NCBI GenBank assembly: GCA_024500155.1
Contig: CM044877.1
Location: forward strand, 17,303,501-17,367,500
Reading direction: 5' to 3'
DNA length: 64,000 nucleotides
Origin: Chenopodium formosanum
Lineage: Eukaryota; Streptophyta; Magnoliopsida; Caryophyllales; Amaranthaceae
Position numbers and translations under genes: made by a program. The notes below the pieces were generated by a model. That model did no database searches, had not been told where the DNA came from, and saw nothing but the letters and a program-made list of their open reading frames with translations. This document shows, piece by piece, positions 35,517 through 47,553 of the stretch. Position 1 is the first letter of the stretch; every line of letters starts with the position of its first letter.

Positions 35517-36353
35517 CAAATTTTAATGACTTCCATTTTATAACCTACTATAATACTTACTTCCATTTTGACAACACATTTAATCCAATCATACTCAATT
35601 TAATTTTTTTTTTTTTAATTATTTTTCAACATATATTTTATATACTATAAATCTTTTAGTTACAAATATAGTAACATAGTTTAAAATTAAGGTATTGACA
35701 TATATCATCATCGAAGATTATCATAATATTATTATAATTTTTTTTCCTCCGACTTAAAATTTATTTTAATTAAAAATAGGAATAATAATTTTGGTAGGGT
35801 ACTTTGTATAAATCTTACAAATATACATAACGTTTCTAAGAACAACTGAACAAAATCATTTTATTACATTATGCTCCTCCGTTTTTTATAAGTTATGGTT
35901 GAATTTGCACATTTGTTGAGACAAAACTTTGACCATCAATATATTTAATTAGAGACTATTATTTTGTTACAAATATTTTTTTTTTGAATAAATTTGTTGA
36001 ATTAACATCATTCTTTATAAATTTTGTTGTACGAGTAAAGTTTAATTATGATCGTGCATGGCACGGGATTTAACCTAGTATAATATTATGAGTGGGTGAA
36101 TAAATTATTATTGTAAAAGTTAGATGGAGACCATAAAAGAGAAAGTATGTGAGAAAGAATAAATATTTTTATTATTTTAGTGGGGACCATGGAAGAGAGA
36201 AAAATGATAAAATACGTTAAGCGGGGTTTAAAGTAAGAGAGAGAGAAAAATGATAAAATATAATATAATGTTATCAATTACAGAAGTGATGCATTTAAAA
36301 AAAAAACACTCATAAAAGAAAAGTGATGCAAATAAAAAAAAAAACAGAGGGAG
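35338..36353. mobile_element. Stowaway/mariner-like element, split by a Helitron
   Basis: The ends are CTCCCTCCGTTTTTTTATTT on the left and the reverse complement (AAAAACAGAGGGAG) on the right, with TA on both outer sides (35336-35337 and 36354-36355). Both ends continue with TTGCATCACTT in inverted orientation. A Helitron-like block at 35395-36078 interrupts it. Confidence 0.75.
35395..36078 (+). mobile_element. Non-autonomous Helitron
   Basis: The start TCAATTAACCTATACTAAAAG with GACACTTGTCACGA and TTTCCCGCC resembles plant Helitron 5' ends. The end has a CGTGCATGGCACG hairpin followed by GGATTTAACCTAG and T, the CTRR-T 3' signature. It contains a 35-40-base T tract (35478-35514). There are no target duplications, as expected. 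The 5' base is uncertain. Confidence 0.65.
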
Positions 36354-36456
36354 TACTTGGCAATTTAGCATCCAATTATAGTTTCTTGTACAATTCCAAA
36401 TATTAATCATTAATAAGTAAAAATTATAATAGATAATACTTTCTCCATTTCCATCA

Positions 36457-36553
36457 AGGGCTTGTTCACATTTACTGAATTGAGCTGAGCTGAACTAAAC
36501 TGAACTAATTGGAGTTGAACTGAACTGAAATTAAGTAAATGTGAACAGGTCCT
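36457..36553. mobile_element. Tiny ~97-bp inverted-repeat MITE
   Basis: AGGGCTTGTTCACATTTACT at the left is mirrored by AGTAAATGTGAACAGGTCCT at the right. Between them is an array of CTGAACTGAA-type words. It is probably a hAT-like MITE remnant. No clear target duplication was found. Confidence 0.6.
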
Positions 36554-36860
36554 AAGTTGACACGTTAAATTTAGGCACACGTATTATGAAGAGGAGAGAG
36601 AATAATAAAGCAAGTGGGGTAGCTAAGCTAGTAAATATAAGGTATTAAACTTACCCAAAAAATAAACGTGTCAACTCAAAAAAAAAAAAAAAAAAAAAAA
36701 TTTAAAAAGGAATATGTGTCAACTAAAAAAAAACAGAGATAAGTATAATTAAAATATAGTATATGTGTTGATCCTTGATATGATCCTAATATAATCCCAC
36801 AAAAATAACTATAAACCACAAAATCTAGTCGGAGTTGAGTATGTGAATAATGTTGTATTT

Positions 36861-37577
36861 AGGGATGACAATTCTAAATGGATATTCGCAAATCCGATCC
36901 ACCCGAAATAAATAAATGGACAAAAATGCGCATTAAATGGATGAAGGGCGGGTGACGGATGAAGCGGGTGACGGATCGGGTCAGATTCGGGTGGGGCTCC
37001 GTTTCATCCGTCACCCGATCCGTCATCCGTTTATCACCCGATCCGCAGTCCATCCGTATATATATATAAAATTCCCAATTTTCTTATATACTAGTATACT
37101 ACACTATGTATGTACTATATATTTCTAAAAAAAAAAAAATTCTAAAAATTCTTTAATTTTATTTTAAAAAATATAAAACCTCCCTCAATTCCTAATTATG
37201 TAGTAGCAAAATAAGTTCATGATTCCGTTAAAAAAAAAAAGTAAGTTCATGATTATTTTTATTGCTATAGTTTGGAATAAAAATTTAATTAATGGTTTAC
37301 TTTTTAAGTTTAAAATTGGCTAAAAGTTTTTTTTTTTTTTTATTTAACGTATTAGATTTTATAGTTAGAGTAGGATTATAATTTTTTTTTTTTTGAAATA
37401 TTATAATTATCACCCGTTAAGCATCCGATCCACTCGTTTCATCCGCGGATGACGGATGGATCAGATGCGGGTGATGGGTTTTGCGGGTGACGGGTGGATC
37501 GGGTGGAGCGGATGATTAATTCGGGTGGATGCGGGTGGAGCTCCATCCGACCCGAATCCGATCCGTTGCCATTTCTA
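36861..37577. mobile_element. 717-bp non-autonomous DNA transposon, 9-bp target duplication
   Basis: GTTGTATTT occurs immediately outside both ends (36852-36860 and 37578-37586). The ends AGGGATGACAATTC and, in reverse, TAGAAATGGCAACGG are weak inverted repeats. Near both ends lie runs of GGGTGACGGAT / CATCCGTCACCCGAT words that form large local inverted repeats. The 9-bp duplication suggests a MULE-like element. Confidence 0.7.
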
Positions 37578-37586
37578 GTTGTATTT

Positions 37587-38053
37587 GTGAATAACAAGAT
37601 CCCATAAAACATAACTATATGTCGAGGTTATATAAATGGAGGGTTGAGAGGCAATAAAGTCATGTCTCACAAGGGTAATATAGGTTTTTCAGGCGCCAGT
37701 TTAAAATTGTCTCATTGAGTTATCAAATAATATCATTGGAGTTTATTTCAGTGGTACAAAATACACTCTTAGTGATACAAAATATAGTTTTAGTGGTACT
37801 TCAAAAAGCTCCACTGGAGTTTTAGTGGAACAAAATATAAACTCAGTGGTAGTAGTCCCCAAAAATTTTTGTCCGTTTTTGCACGTGATACATGTCTGAA
37901 AAGTTTTAGTGGGGCCCACACCGCCTTTTTTCACTCTTCCTATCTCTCTCCTTCATTCTCTCACTTCCTTATACTTTTATGTTATTTTAATAGTTGTGAG
38001 ACATTTCCATTTGTCTCACAACCCTTGATTTATACTTCCTCCTATATGTCGTC
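37587..38053. other. Intergenic, repeat-derived
   Basis: Between 37736 and 37850 the words TTTTAGTGG(T/A)AC and AAAATATA recur several times, an old imperfect tandem repeat. There is no coding support. Confidence 0.4.
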
Positions 38054-38225
38054 AAAACTGTACTTATCGACGATTATAACGATCTTTAGTACAATACTGA
38101 CTCCTTGGGTGTAATATTTCGTACTTTTATACGTTTTACAAAACTGTACTTATCGACGATTATAACGGTCTTTAGTACAATACTGACTCATTGGGTATAA
38201 TATTTCGTACTTTTATACGTTTTAC
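38054..38225 (+). repeat. 86-bp tandem duplication
   Basis: The unit beginning AAAACTGTACTTATCGACGA at 38054 recurs at 38140. There are only three substitutions between copies that I can see (CGATC/CGGTC, CTCCTT/CTCATT, GGTGT/GGTAT). Two units are present. Confidence 0.9.
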
Positions 38226-38400
38226 AAACTAATTTAATTTATTATTTTATAAAGATAATAATTTTGTAGCATTTATTTATATTTAATTATATAAAAGTAA
38301 TTTTGTAACAATTTTCCATCTATTATTTACTAGCGGGCTACAACTTACAAGTACAATAAGGAGTTTCTTTCAAGAGCTCTAAGGATTCTCTACCCAGCAA

Positions 38401-38661
38401 ATGAATGTCTTGCAATTAGTAACGATAACTACCCACTACACCAATAATCTAAGTTATTGCAATTGGATATATCTGGCCTTGTCCACGTATAATGGGAAAG
38501 TCATCCATGTTTTGCTTGACCAAGTAACCGTCAATAACCGTCTCACGTACCTTACTATGACATGCTCCTATATTTTCGGAGCCAAGCATCAGTGGTGCTT
38601 CTGTGGCATCCAACTGTCGAGCCAACTAGATTGTCTACTTTCCCTTAGTGTTGTTACTTTC
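38401..38661 (+). pseudogene. Possible LINE endonuclease fragment
   Basis: The frame has HYTNNLSYCNWIYLALSTYN and KVIHVLLDQVTVNNRLTYL. This is loosely like the Y-T-W-(S/T)-N...R-L-D-R-x-L-x-N block near the end of L1 endonucleases. The match is weak and the frame is short; it could be chance. It is bounded on the right by a Tat-like LTR start at 38676. Confidence 0.3.
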
Positions 38662-38675
38662 TAGGAAAATCTAAG

Positions 38676-39560
38676 TGTAGACACCTAAAATGAATCCCTG
38701 AACAAAGTCCGATGACAAAACAACATTAATTGCCTAATTTGGTCCGGTTCAAATGATGAATTTAAGAATTACTTGAATAGACCTTTTGTTCTAGCCCCAC
38801 TATTAATTTTCTAACCCGTTTTAGCCATTTCAAAAACCCAAACCCCTTATTTTATCCCCAAATCCATAAATGTTCCTCCAATTTCTGCTTTTCATAATTG
38901 CAGCGGCCCAAAATCGAACAAGTTTGATTTTTAATCCAAATCTTAAATGGTTGGATAGCCCTTAAAATAAGCTTACCAATGATATAAGAATCTCAATTTC
39001 GATTTAAAAACGAATAAGATATGATAAAAAAAACTAAACTCCATCAAAACTGATGACACTACCCTACTATTTTGACCTATCTTATAAGATATAAATTTGA
39101 TTCAAATTGGCTTGGGTCGCAAATAAAGTTGACTCTGAGAGCTTTCCAATGGTATATTATTCATCTTATTTCGAGTTCTGCATCAAATATTATGATAAAA
39201 ATAAAAACCGCAAAATTGTTGACCCGTGTTATGCGTTTTCTAAACCCTATCTTATTTTAAAACTCTATCTTCACTCGATTTTAAGCCTACAAATACCTCA
39301 TCTTTTGTAGTTTTAGAGGAAGAAATTTCGAGATCCAGGCAACTATTTTATCCCCACATTTTTCAAAAAGCTAAGAGGTAAAGTATCAACGTATAATTTC
39401 TATTGTTCTTACCTTTATTTCTAATCGTACTCAAGTAATTCGTAGTCCATAACAAGATACGAAAGTTCTACCTTTTTTTACTAAGGTGTGAAGGTATAAA
39501 TCCTAAGGGTAAATCAATTTGACTAAGTTGTGAAGGTACAAAAAAGACTAATATTAGCAG
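38676..39560 (+). repeat. Truncated Tat-like LTR
   Basis: It begins TGTAGACACCTAAAATGAAT, like the LTRs at 43992 and 61721. It shares further blocks with the 43992 copy: TTTCCAATGGTATATTATTC with TTTCGAGTT, and AAGGTGTGAAGGTATAAAT. The right part breaks off near 39560, where unrelated sequence with a GGCCAGTTGCGA...TCGCAACTGGCC hairpin begins. Confidence 0.65.
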
Positions 39561-39719
39561 CGGGCCTAACACTCGGCCAGTTGCGAATAATAATTTTCAC
39601 TTTAAAAAGTGGACTATCGCAACTGGCCAATACATACGCCAGCTTTGAATTATGTCTATGAAGTGCTAGTTGCTAATAATATTCCCGGCTAAAGCCTCCG
39701 TAATAGCAGCGCTGGTACG

Positions 39720-41120
39720 ACTGTCGCGTGTCTATAAAAAATAAACCTAACTAAAACCTCCTAAAATGTAGTAGGGTAAGCTAGGGTTGATCCCACAGAG
39801 AATTGGATTATCAAATTATTACTTTTGTAAGTTAGAAACCCCTGTTTTAAAGATATAATGATATTTTCTAATAAATAAACCATTAACTAGATAAAAAATA
39901 AAGTACGGAGAAATAAACTAGTAAAAAATTGAAATACGATAAAATCAAGAATAATGAAATAGGGAATCGGGAGATGTATTATAACGTTGGAGTATCAACT
40001 GTTCATTGAATTATATATAATCATGACTATATCTTAATGTTAACCAATGAACACAAACAAGCATTCGAAACTTCCTTTAATTGCAAATAGACCAAACAAG
40101 CTCTTGGAATATTGTCTTGCCAACTTATAACCTAGAACAAGCTCTCAAGAATGATTAATTAGTAGCATTAATAACAAGGGAGTAATTAACTTAAGCCACA
40201 AATCTCACAAGCTCGGATTCGTGCAGCTCAAAGGTTGATAATCTTAGGCATTATAACAAGCTTTAGTCACCTATTAAACTCCTAATTGCTACCAAGGGAA
40301 AATAATAAGGACAATTACGTGCCACAAGTTAAAATCCTAGCTATAAAACTAGAATATCATATTAAAGATGGCAGGTCTAAAATATAATTCAACCAATTCA
40401 TATCAATAAACCAAATTATCAATCCAATCAAGACGTAAGCATAATAACCAATAATTACAAAAAAATCTATACTATTCTCACAATACAACATATAGTCCAA
40501 TGCATAATATTTCTCCCTACCCTTGTTAATCTGGCCTGACATACTAAGATACGAAAATTGAATAACAAAAGTAGAAATATACAATTCATATTATGACTAA
40601 TGATCAAAGCAAGAAGTAATGACATATTATAGCTAGATAAATTAATTAATAAGCCAAATTCCACTACCAACTTCTAAACTAATGTAGCAAGGAATTAATA
40701 AGAGGAATTCAAAGCACTAACTTCTTCTCTTTAATTATCAAAGCACATCATCTAAACTAGCAAACTAAACAAAAGTGGATGAGAAAATGACAATCCAATA
40801 ACAAGAAAATCCAAATCGAAATTACAATACCAGATCTTCTAGTAAGAAGTAGAGTTAACACAAATTGAACCGAGTTGCCTCCTGTTCGTCCCCCTCTGCT
40901 AGGGTTCTCTGTTTGTTTCCTCTCCTCTCGCTTCTCTCTGTTCGTTGCTAGATATCCCCCAAAATTTCAAATAAATTCCTCCATTTATTGGTGAAACCTA
41001 GCCCAGAAAAATCCTTAAAAATACGGATCTGATAACTCCCAAGAACTCTCCTCATAAAAATACGGACATGATATTTCCGAGTATTTCGCTCTAATAATTA
41101 TCTGATTTCGTCTTTATCAT
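39720..41120 (-). repeat. Second Athila-like LTR family, minus orientation
   Basis: The block starts with TGTCGCGTGTCTATAAAAAA and GTTGATCCCACAGAGAATTGG. That resembles the AGGGTCGATCTCCACAGGGAAA end of the main Athila-type LTR, and it has similar ACAAGCTCT(C/T) words near 40090, 40140 and 40256. It is clearly diverged from the 1656-bp family and lacks its GC-palindromes. The borders, especially the right one near TTTATCA at 41120, are approximate. Confidence 0.5.
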
Positions 41121-42186
41121 CTTGCTAGACAGTTTGGTATCCGCGAAAGTCAGTCGAGAACTGTGTGTTTTACCCGCAAGAAGAGATGTTCTTGAGCTAC
41201 CTCTTTCCTTCACTCAGCTAAGTAGGAAGATGTTTAGGGTGAAAACAATAGGACCTTCGGATAGGTCCTTTCTGGTGGGGTGAAGACTAAACTCGGTCAA
41301 ATTGATGGCTGAGCCGAGGATTTCCTGCACATCAAACACACGTAAACTGGCCTCGGGGGTTGTGCCGAGGAAGGCCCCTCCGATGCCGAAGTCAATATAG
41401 TGTTTAGAAAGAGAAAGCTATCCAAGAGTATTAATTGCTTGAGGTTCTAAGTGAATGAATGTAGAGAGAGAAGATTCATTGCTTTTATACCTTGACATAA
41501 GGGATAAAGTGGGCCTCAAGTCAAGTGAGCTGGCCACTGCACGATGACTGGGCCTTTGACTAACTTGGCATGGATTGGATAGTTGAACCTTGACCTTGGG
41601 CTTTGTTATTGAATCATTTATGGACTGACCCAATTGGAGTAAATTGGACCCAAACAACTTGTCCCTTAGACTCGATTTGGAAGCATGACGGGTCGGGTTT
41701 TGACTTGCAAAAATGGAGGAAAGTAAATGATTTTTTTTGAACAAATTTAATAAATTTGAATTTGGCTGTCATTAATGAAATAACGGCTGCTTTAAGAGTA
41801 ATTAAGGAAGTTGGAAGGATTAGTGGGTAGTTTAATTGGATGGAATGTAATTAACGGTTACTTAACAAGGAGTTAGTAGGATTTTAGTGGCGCGGACTCC
41901 CATAATTCCATTTCTGGAAAGATTTAAGCCACTTATACAATCTCTCTCCTCATTTCTTCACCAATTCCCACTAAACCTCGTGCAAACCCTTACTTCAGAT
42001 TTCAATTCTTTGCTTATTCTCTGAAATTCATTCCGCCGAAACCAAAATTCGTTGCTCCGAACTTGTAGATTGACAAATTTTGCTTCCGATAAATGTAATT
42101 TTCTTTGAATTTTCTTCGGTTTTCCTTGACTTTCGAAGCACCTATCTTTTTCCCAATTTTCTCTCGATTTTTCGAGTGGTCGAATT
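41121..42186 (+). other. Probable 5' LTR/leader of a gypsy-type element
   Basis: There are no genes. Repeated (G)GCCGAGGA words near 41310-41375 also appear within the following pseudogene. A pyrimidine-rich leader follows (41940-42060). This suggests LTR or leader sequence of the element that carries the pseudogene at 42187. Confidence 0.4.
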
Positions 42187-43991
42187 ATGGCTCGAGGTTC
42201 GGCGCGACGTCCTAGGAATTCCGAGAGGGATGAGGGTGAGGAAGTTTCTCAACCCAGTTGACACCAGGCTGAGGCTACTGTTCCTGCTGGTGGAGCAAGG
42301 ATCAGCGTTGTGCCGATTTCTTCGGTGCCTCTTCAAGGTACGGAGGAGACTAGTACTTCTGGTCGAGCAAAGAATCCGGCCGCAGCTCCTTAGGAGTTGC
42401 TCCCTGGGGCTGAAGAATGGGGAGATATTGAGCAGAACTTCAGGATAATGCTTTCAAGCCCTATGATTGGTGGGTGAATAATAAGTTCACCTACCACTTT
42501 GCCGAGAAAATTGAGATCTTCTACGGTATCTTGGAAGAGGATGGGTACTGGTGTCGAATGCCCACTACAGCCGACAGAACTTATGTCCACCCCTGGCTAT
42601 GTAGGGGTGTACACTCGGCAGCTGCAATACGGGCTTTGTTTCCCCTTGCACCCCTTTGTGGCAGGGGTGCTGAACTCGTACCGTATCTCTTTGTGTCTAT
42701 TAACTCCCATCAGTATCCGAAGGATAATGACGCATCTGGGTGTGCTTGTTTAACGCCCTCAAGCCAAGCTACACTACTTCAGGAAGCTGAACAATCTTGT
42801 GCAGAACCTTCAGAGCGAGCACGGGGACCACGACCTTGGCTGGTGGCGTATTGAGAGTGCAAGGAAGCACCTCACCATGTGGCCGAATGATACTTCAGAC
42901 AAGGAATGGAGAGGCTAATGAATCTGGGTCAGGGATCCTTCGGATGTGGACCATCCGAAATTTTTCGGTGCTCCTAGATACTTGACGGAGCCTGATTCGG
43001 AGATGAAGGGTCTTGGCTTTGAAGAGGATGGGACAGCCGGGGATCCCAATTATATGCAACTGTCCCTCTTCAGCAAGAAGAGGAATCCTGGGGGAATGGG
43101 CTGAATGTATTATATGCCCGAGACTTGGTTGTGGTGCTTCCATTATGCCTTTTAGGAGCACATGCTTGATGTTGTCGGCCTCAGATGAAAGTACCGAGGC
43201 TGTAAGAATCTTTGGCTGGGGCCGAGGACTTTATTTTTCTTTTTTTTTCGCTTTAGTTTTTAGTATTTTCAGCATCTGTTTTTGTTGTGCTGACTTACTT
43301 GATCTTTGTTTTTTAGTGCTGCACGAGGGTAACACTGGTGTTGACTACAGGTGTCTCGGAATTAATGCCAACAGGGTTGTGACGAACAGCAAGCCTGACA
43401 TTACCGAGCCGAAAGATCGTCCTCTTACTCTGCACTTCAAGAGGTTTTTTATCACCCCCGCTTCTGACTATTTGAAGTAGAAACCTTGGTGGGAGAAGCA
43501 TGATCCTTTCTTCTGCATGACTCCTGAAGAAGCAGAGGTTGCTGCTACTGCTGCTGAGGTAGCCGAGGCTTTTGAGAGCGGAGTTGGGACTTCTGCTGCC
43601 GTAGAGAGGGAAGAAGACAGGGCTGCTGAGGACGAGCGTCTGTTGAAGACTTTCGTGAGTCCTCCAGATTCTTTGCCTTAGCATTTTTTTTGCTGAAGGT
43701 TTTCTTATCTGTTTGCTTATCTTGTTTCCTGACCCCCATTTTCCAAATTCTAATGAGACAGATGGCGACAGAATAAGACGTGAAGGAAAAGCTCCTGCTA
43801 CTACCGAGGATCTTTCGTCTGACATTTCTTCAGACGACGAAATGATGGGGACCCCGAGAAAGAAAAGGGTGCTGGTCCTTCCTAGCAGTTTTGATGCCAT
43901 TCCAATGCCAACTGGGGGCATCAAAATTCAGGAACCAAAGGAGGGCAAGACTCCTTCGAAGACTCCTCTTGGGAGTCCATCCAAGACTCCT
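42187..43991 (+). pseudogene. Putative gypsy-type transposon gag-like gene, broken
   Basis: It starts MARGSARRPRNSERDEGEEV and soon meets a stop. After frame changes it reads YGLCFPLHPFVAGVLNSYRI, the core of the plant 'putative gypsy type transposon' domain (PF04195-like), then GFEEDGTAGDPNYMQLSLFS-type sequence. Possible introns occur at about 43227-43318 (TTTTTTAG acceptor) and 43678-43762. The last part (GTPRKKRVLVLPSSFDAIPM, then SKTPLGSPSKTP) is Ser/Lys/Pro-rich. It is cut at 43991 by a Tat-like LTR. The product would be a capsid-like protein of a retroelement. It is not functional. Confidence 0.7.
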
Positions 43992-44524
43992 TGTAGACAC
44001 CTAAAAATGTCTCCCCAAAACCAAACCCGATGATGAACAACCTTTCACCGCCATTATTGGTCGGGTTGAGTATTTAATCTTTGGAGTGCTTAAATCCATG
44101 TTCTATCCAATACATTTCATATACCAATCCATTTCCTAGCTTTTTTCCCTAAAACATAACTTGTTTTCCACTTTTCGTGTCCACATCGCAAAACCGAGAG
44201 AAAATTATTTTTTGGTTTTATAATTTTGATCCAATTATTATTTGGTTGTATAGGCCTTTCAAAAATATTTCCAACCATATATCATAAGCCCAATTCTGAG
44301 CTATAACGAAGAAGATATGAGCAAAACACTAAACTCGGCCTAAAACCGATACCCTTCTACTAAAATGGCCATATCTTAAAATCTAAAAATTATTTTGACC
44401 TGATTATAATTGGGTTAGAAAGTATACTTGATAAGATTTCCAATGATATATTATCTGCCTTATTTTGAGTTACGGATCAAAATTTATGATGATTTTAAAA
44501 ACGGGTAAAAAACTAGAATTACCG

Positions 44525-44990
44525 CGCAGCAGCTAAAATGTCGCGACGCGGCAAACGCTTACGTGTCACGGGGCTTATTGCCGTGACACAGTGCCTTTTT
44601 TTTTTTGAAATTCTGCACGTTTAATCCACCGTGTCACGGGATTTTGCACCGTGTCACAATACAATTTCCCTTGTCACGGTGCCCATTCCGTGACACGGGG
44701 ATATTCCGTGAAATTTCCGCGTACTTTTTTACTGTGGCACGATGTACTGTACCGTGCCACGGTGGACAATGCTGTGTCATGGTACGTGTGCCGTGTCACG
44801 GAATTTTCTCGTGTCTTTTCAGCGTAATCCCTTCACGCGTTTTCACTTCCCGCAGGTTAAATATGTCCAGCGTCACTCCAATTTTCCCCATGTCACGGGA
44901 TTTTCCCCCGTTTGACGGTGCCTTCCCCCATTTGACGGTGCTTGGCACAGTGTCACAGTGTTCTCTGCCGTGTCACGGTGTTATTTTTTA
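44525..44990 (+). promoter_or_regulatory. CCGTG(T)CACGG inverted-repeat array upstream of TATA
   Basis: About ten copies or half-copies of CCGTGTCACGG, CCGTGCCACGG or TTGTCACGG lie 90-550 bases before the TATAAAAA at 45078. They are near-palindromes that could bind a dimeric factor or form small hairpins. The same word reappears in the leader at 47770-47850 and 48415-48710. Confidence 0.6.
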
Positions 44991-44991
44991 G

Positions 44992-45038
<47 letters not shown>

Positions 45039-46024
45039 CTTTTTAGGGTTCCGTGTGTTCCCTCTACTCATTTTCCCTATAAAAAACCCCTTCCTTTCTG
45101 TAGTTTGGGGCATCAAATCATTCTCTCTGTCTCTCTTTTACACCAAAAATCATTCTCTTCTCTTTCTCTCATAGTTTAAGCCTTAAACCTATATTCCTAA
45201 TTACACCATTCTTCCCTTAAGCTTTCCAAGGAGTCCATACAACACCCGAGGTTCCGTCCTTAAACCAAGGCGTGAAAGATATAAATAACTAAGGGTTTGG
45301 ACCAAATCAAATCTACATTTATTTAATTTAATTTTCATTTGATTTATATTTTTTTTTAATTGAAGTTACTAACAATTTATTCATGATGTAGCAATTTCAA
45401 GGAACGTGCGGAATGTGAGTAATTAATTAATTTAATTACTTATTTTATTTTATATTGCTAGTATCATGATTAGGGTTATTATTATTATTTGATTTGACTA
45501 ACGATATTATTGTTGAATTGCTTCCAATATTAAGGTTTATTTTATTATATTTTATGATCACCATATTGCATGTTTAAAGGGAATATGTAATTGAAAATCA
45601 CGCCTAATAAGATAATTTGGACAACCGGTTTAGGTTCATTTTTAATATTGTTATTAAACCAAGTGATCACAATATTTTAGAACTATATGTTGCATTAATA
45701 TTCAACCAATTTAGCATAATAATAGTTTGGAGCAAATTGAATATTTTGTTTGCTTGCCTTTGAGATCACAGGAATCACTTTTCACTATAAGAATCGAGTA
45801 GAGGCCAATACGGGCGAATGTGACTCCATGACTCACTTCGTACCATCATCCCCGATCCTCCTTTCGTGGTTCCGAACCATATGGAGCTAGTAATCTCATG
45901 GATTATAAATGGGGTGTAACCTTCACGGGTTAATCGTTGTTGCAATTTGTTGTCCCTTTATTCGTGGTTGCCATTATGATCCGTGAACGGTTTACAAGTT
46001 CCTTAAAAACTTATTGGCGGCTCA

Positions 46025-47421
46025 TGACAGGCTAAAGTCGTATCGCCTAATCAAAAGTAATTCCTAAATCCTCTAACTAATGTAGATAGGGAAGTAACGT
46101 CGAATCCACAGAGAAACGAGTCTTCCTATTCCTAATTAAATATTATAATCTAGATTATAAAGTAACCAATATATTGTAATCAAAAGAAACTAAACTACGA
46201 TGATTAAGAGTAGGGAGAAAACAATGAATAAAAGGCCTAGGGCATAGGTTCACCAATAAATAATATTCCAGGGTAAAATATAATAATTAATCATCAATTC
46301 ATAAATTAATCTGATCATAAAGGGCTTTCGCTACGTATTACAATCACACAATTAATTTACCGGTATTAAATCTCATCTCTCGAATCTCGACTTAACCATT
46401 TATAAATTAACCTGCCTATTGAAATTAGACCTAAACATCAATTCTCATCTGTCGAATCTCGAATCAATATTGTTAAACTCATGCATAAAAGATTTGCGCA
46501 AATCTAGTCACAGAGCATTAAATCAATTAATAGGAAATTAATCTAGCATTGACAATTAACAACAATAAATTACCCTTTCATATTATTTATGGATCCCCAC
46601 AAACCCTAGAAACAAAACTACTCACACATAATAAAAACTAAACTAATCAAAGCAATAGAACAAGACATGATCAAAGGAATAAAATAAATAACTAAGATTA
46701 AGAGAAGAGGAATCGTTACCAAAGAAATCTGGAATTAAGAATAGAGTTAAGAACAAAGTATATGAGAGAGAAACTAATCTAAAAGTTAAGTAGAGAGAGA
46801 AAATCTAAGAAAAAATTTAGAAAAAAAGTAAAAGATGATACTAAACTCGCTTAATGGAGAAGTATTTATACTAAGCAAGAATCCTAAACTAAAACAAACT
46901 TAAACGTCGATAATTAACTCCTAATAATAACACGCGCCCGATCGGGCGCGCCTTTTTCCTCTCAAGTATGAACCTTGCGCCCGGCCGGGCGCCAGCCTTG
47001 CTTCCCTCGCCCGGCCAGGAGCGCCGCCGGGCGCCAGCCTCTTTGGCCAGGCGACACTCTTGGGCCACTATTTAGACTACGATTGGGCTCCAATTCTTTG
47101 GGCCAATCTGAGTTTCCTCTTTGGGTCTTGAATACTCGGTCCAAATGCCCCGGTATCACATATACCGAGCCCTTAATCACCGGTTCGATGACTCTAACCG
47201 GCCCTGGGCTATAGAATCTGGTCGTGCTTCTCCAATGCTCGTAGTTGCTCCATAATATCTCGGGAAAATGCTCCAAACGTGCAAATCCCTAAAAAATCAA
47301 CAAAATCTACGAAAACACTAGAAAACACCAATTAGTAATAAAAGTGGCTCTAAAGAGCCAAAAACACTACTAATTATGACCAAGGGACGAGGGTAAAATA
47401 CTATATAAATTGGACATATCA
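46025..47421 (-). mobile_element. Solo LTR of Athila-lineage family
   Basis: A 1397-bp block TGACAGGCTAAAG...GGACATATCA on the plus strand matches the 48964/57530 LTRs in reverse, including the CCCGATCGGGC words (46935-47050). Flanks are GCTCA (46020-46024) and GCTCC (47422-47426), a 4 of 5 match fitting an aged target duplication. It sits inside the Tat-like LTR. Confidence 0.85.
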
Positions 47422-47535
47422 GCTCCCTACTTTCCTTGTCCCTAATCGTATTATGTCAATTCCAACTTCTTGTGACTGCCAAGCATATTCACCACATGCT
47501 TTAAGGTAGGCGCACTTCGAACGACGCCTACAATT

Positions 47536-47553
47536 TGGGGACTCCACTAGGGA
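47536..47553 (+). other. Primer-binding site of the Tat-like element
   Basis: TGGGGACTCCACTAGGGA follows the LTR end CTACA by three bases. It resembles the TGGCGACTCC-type PBS of Tat/Ogre/Retand elements, for which a tRNA-Arg primer is usually assigned. A few mismatches suggest ageing. Confidence 0.55.

Larger units (their letters stand above)
43992..47532 (+). repeat. Tat-like LTR (about 2.14 kb) with nested solo LTR
   Basis: It begins TGTAGACACCTAAAAATGTC and ends CGACGCCTACA before the PBS. Positions 46025-47421 are a foreign solo LTR. It has an array of CCGTGTCACGG words at about 44525-44990, a 40-odd-base T tract (about 44994-45036), a TATAAAAA at 45078-45085, and a pyrimidine-rich start region (45120-45175). 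The shadow ORFs within are produced by the repeat words. Confidence 0.75.

Noticed and set aside
42895..43924. Minus-strand ORFs of 88 and 203 residues
   Set aside because: They are antisense shadows of the plus-strand gypsy-type pseudogene.
44605..45179. ORFs rich in SRC/PCHG words and the frame across the T tract
   Set aside because: They read the CCGTGTCACGG array and a homopolymer within an LTR; no coding support.
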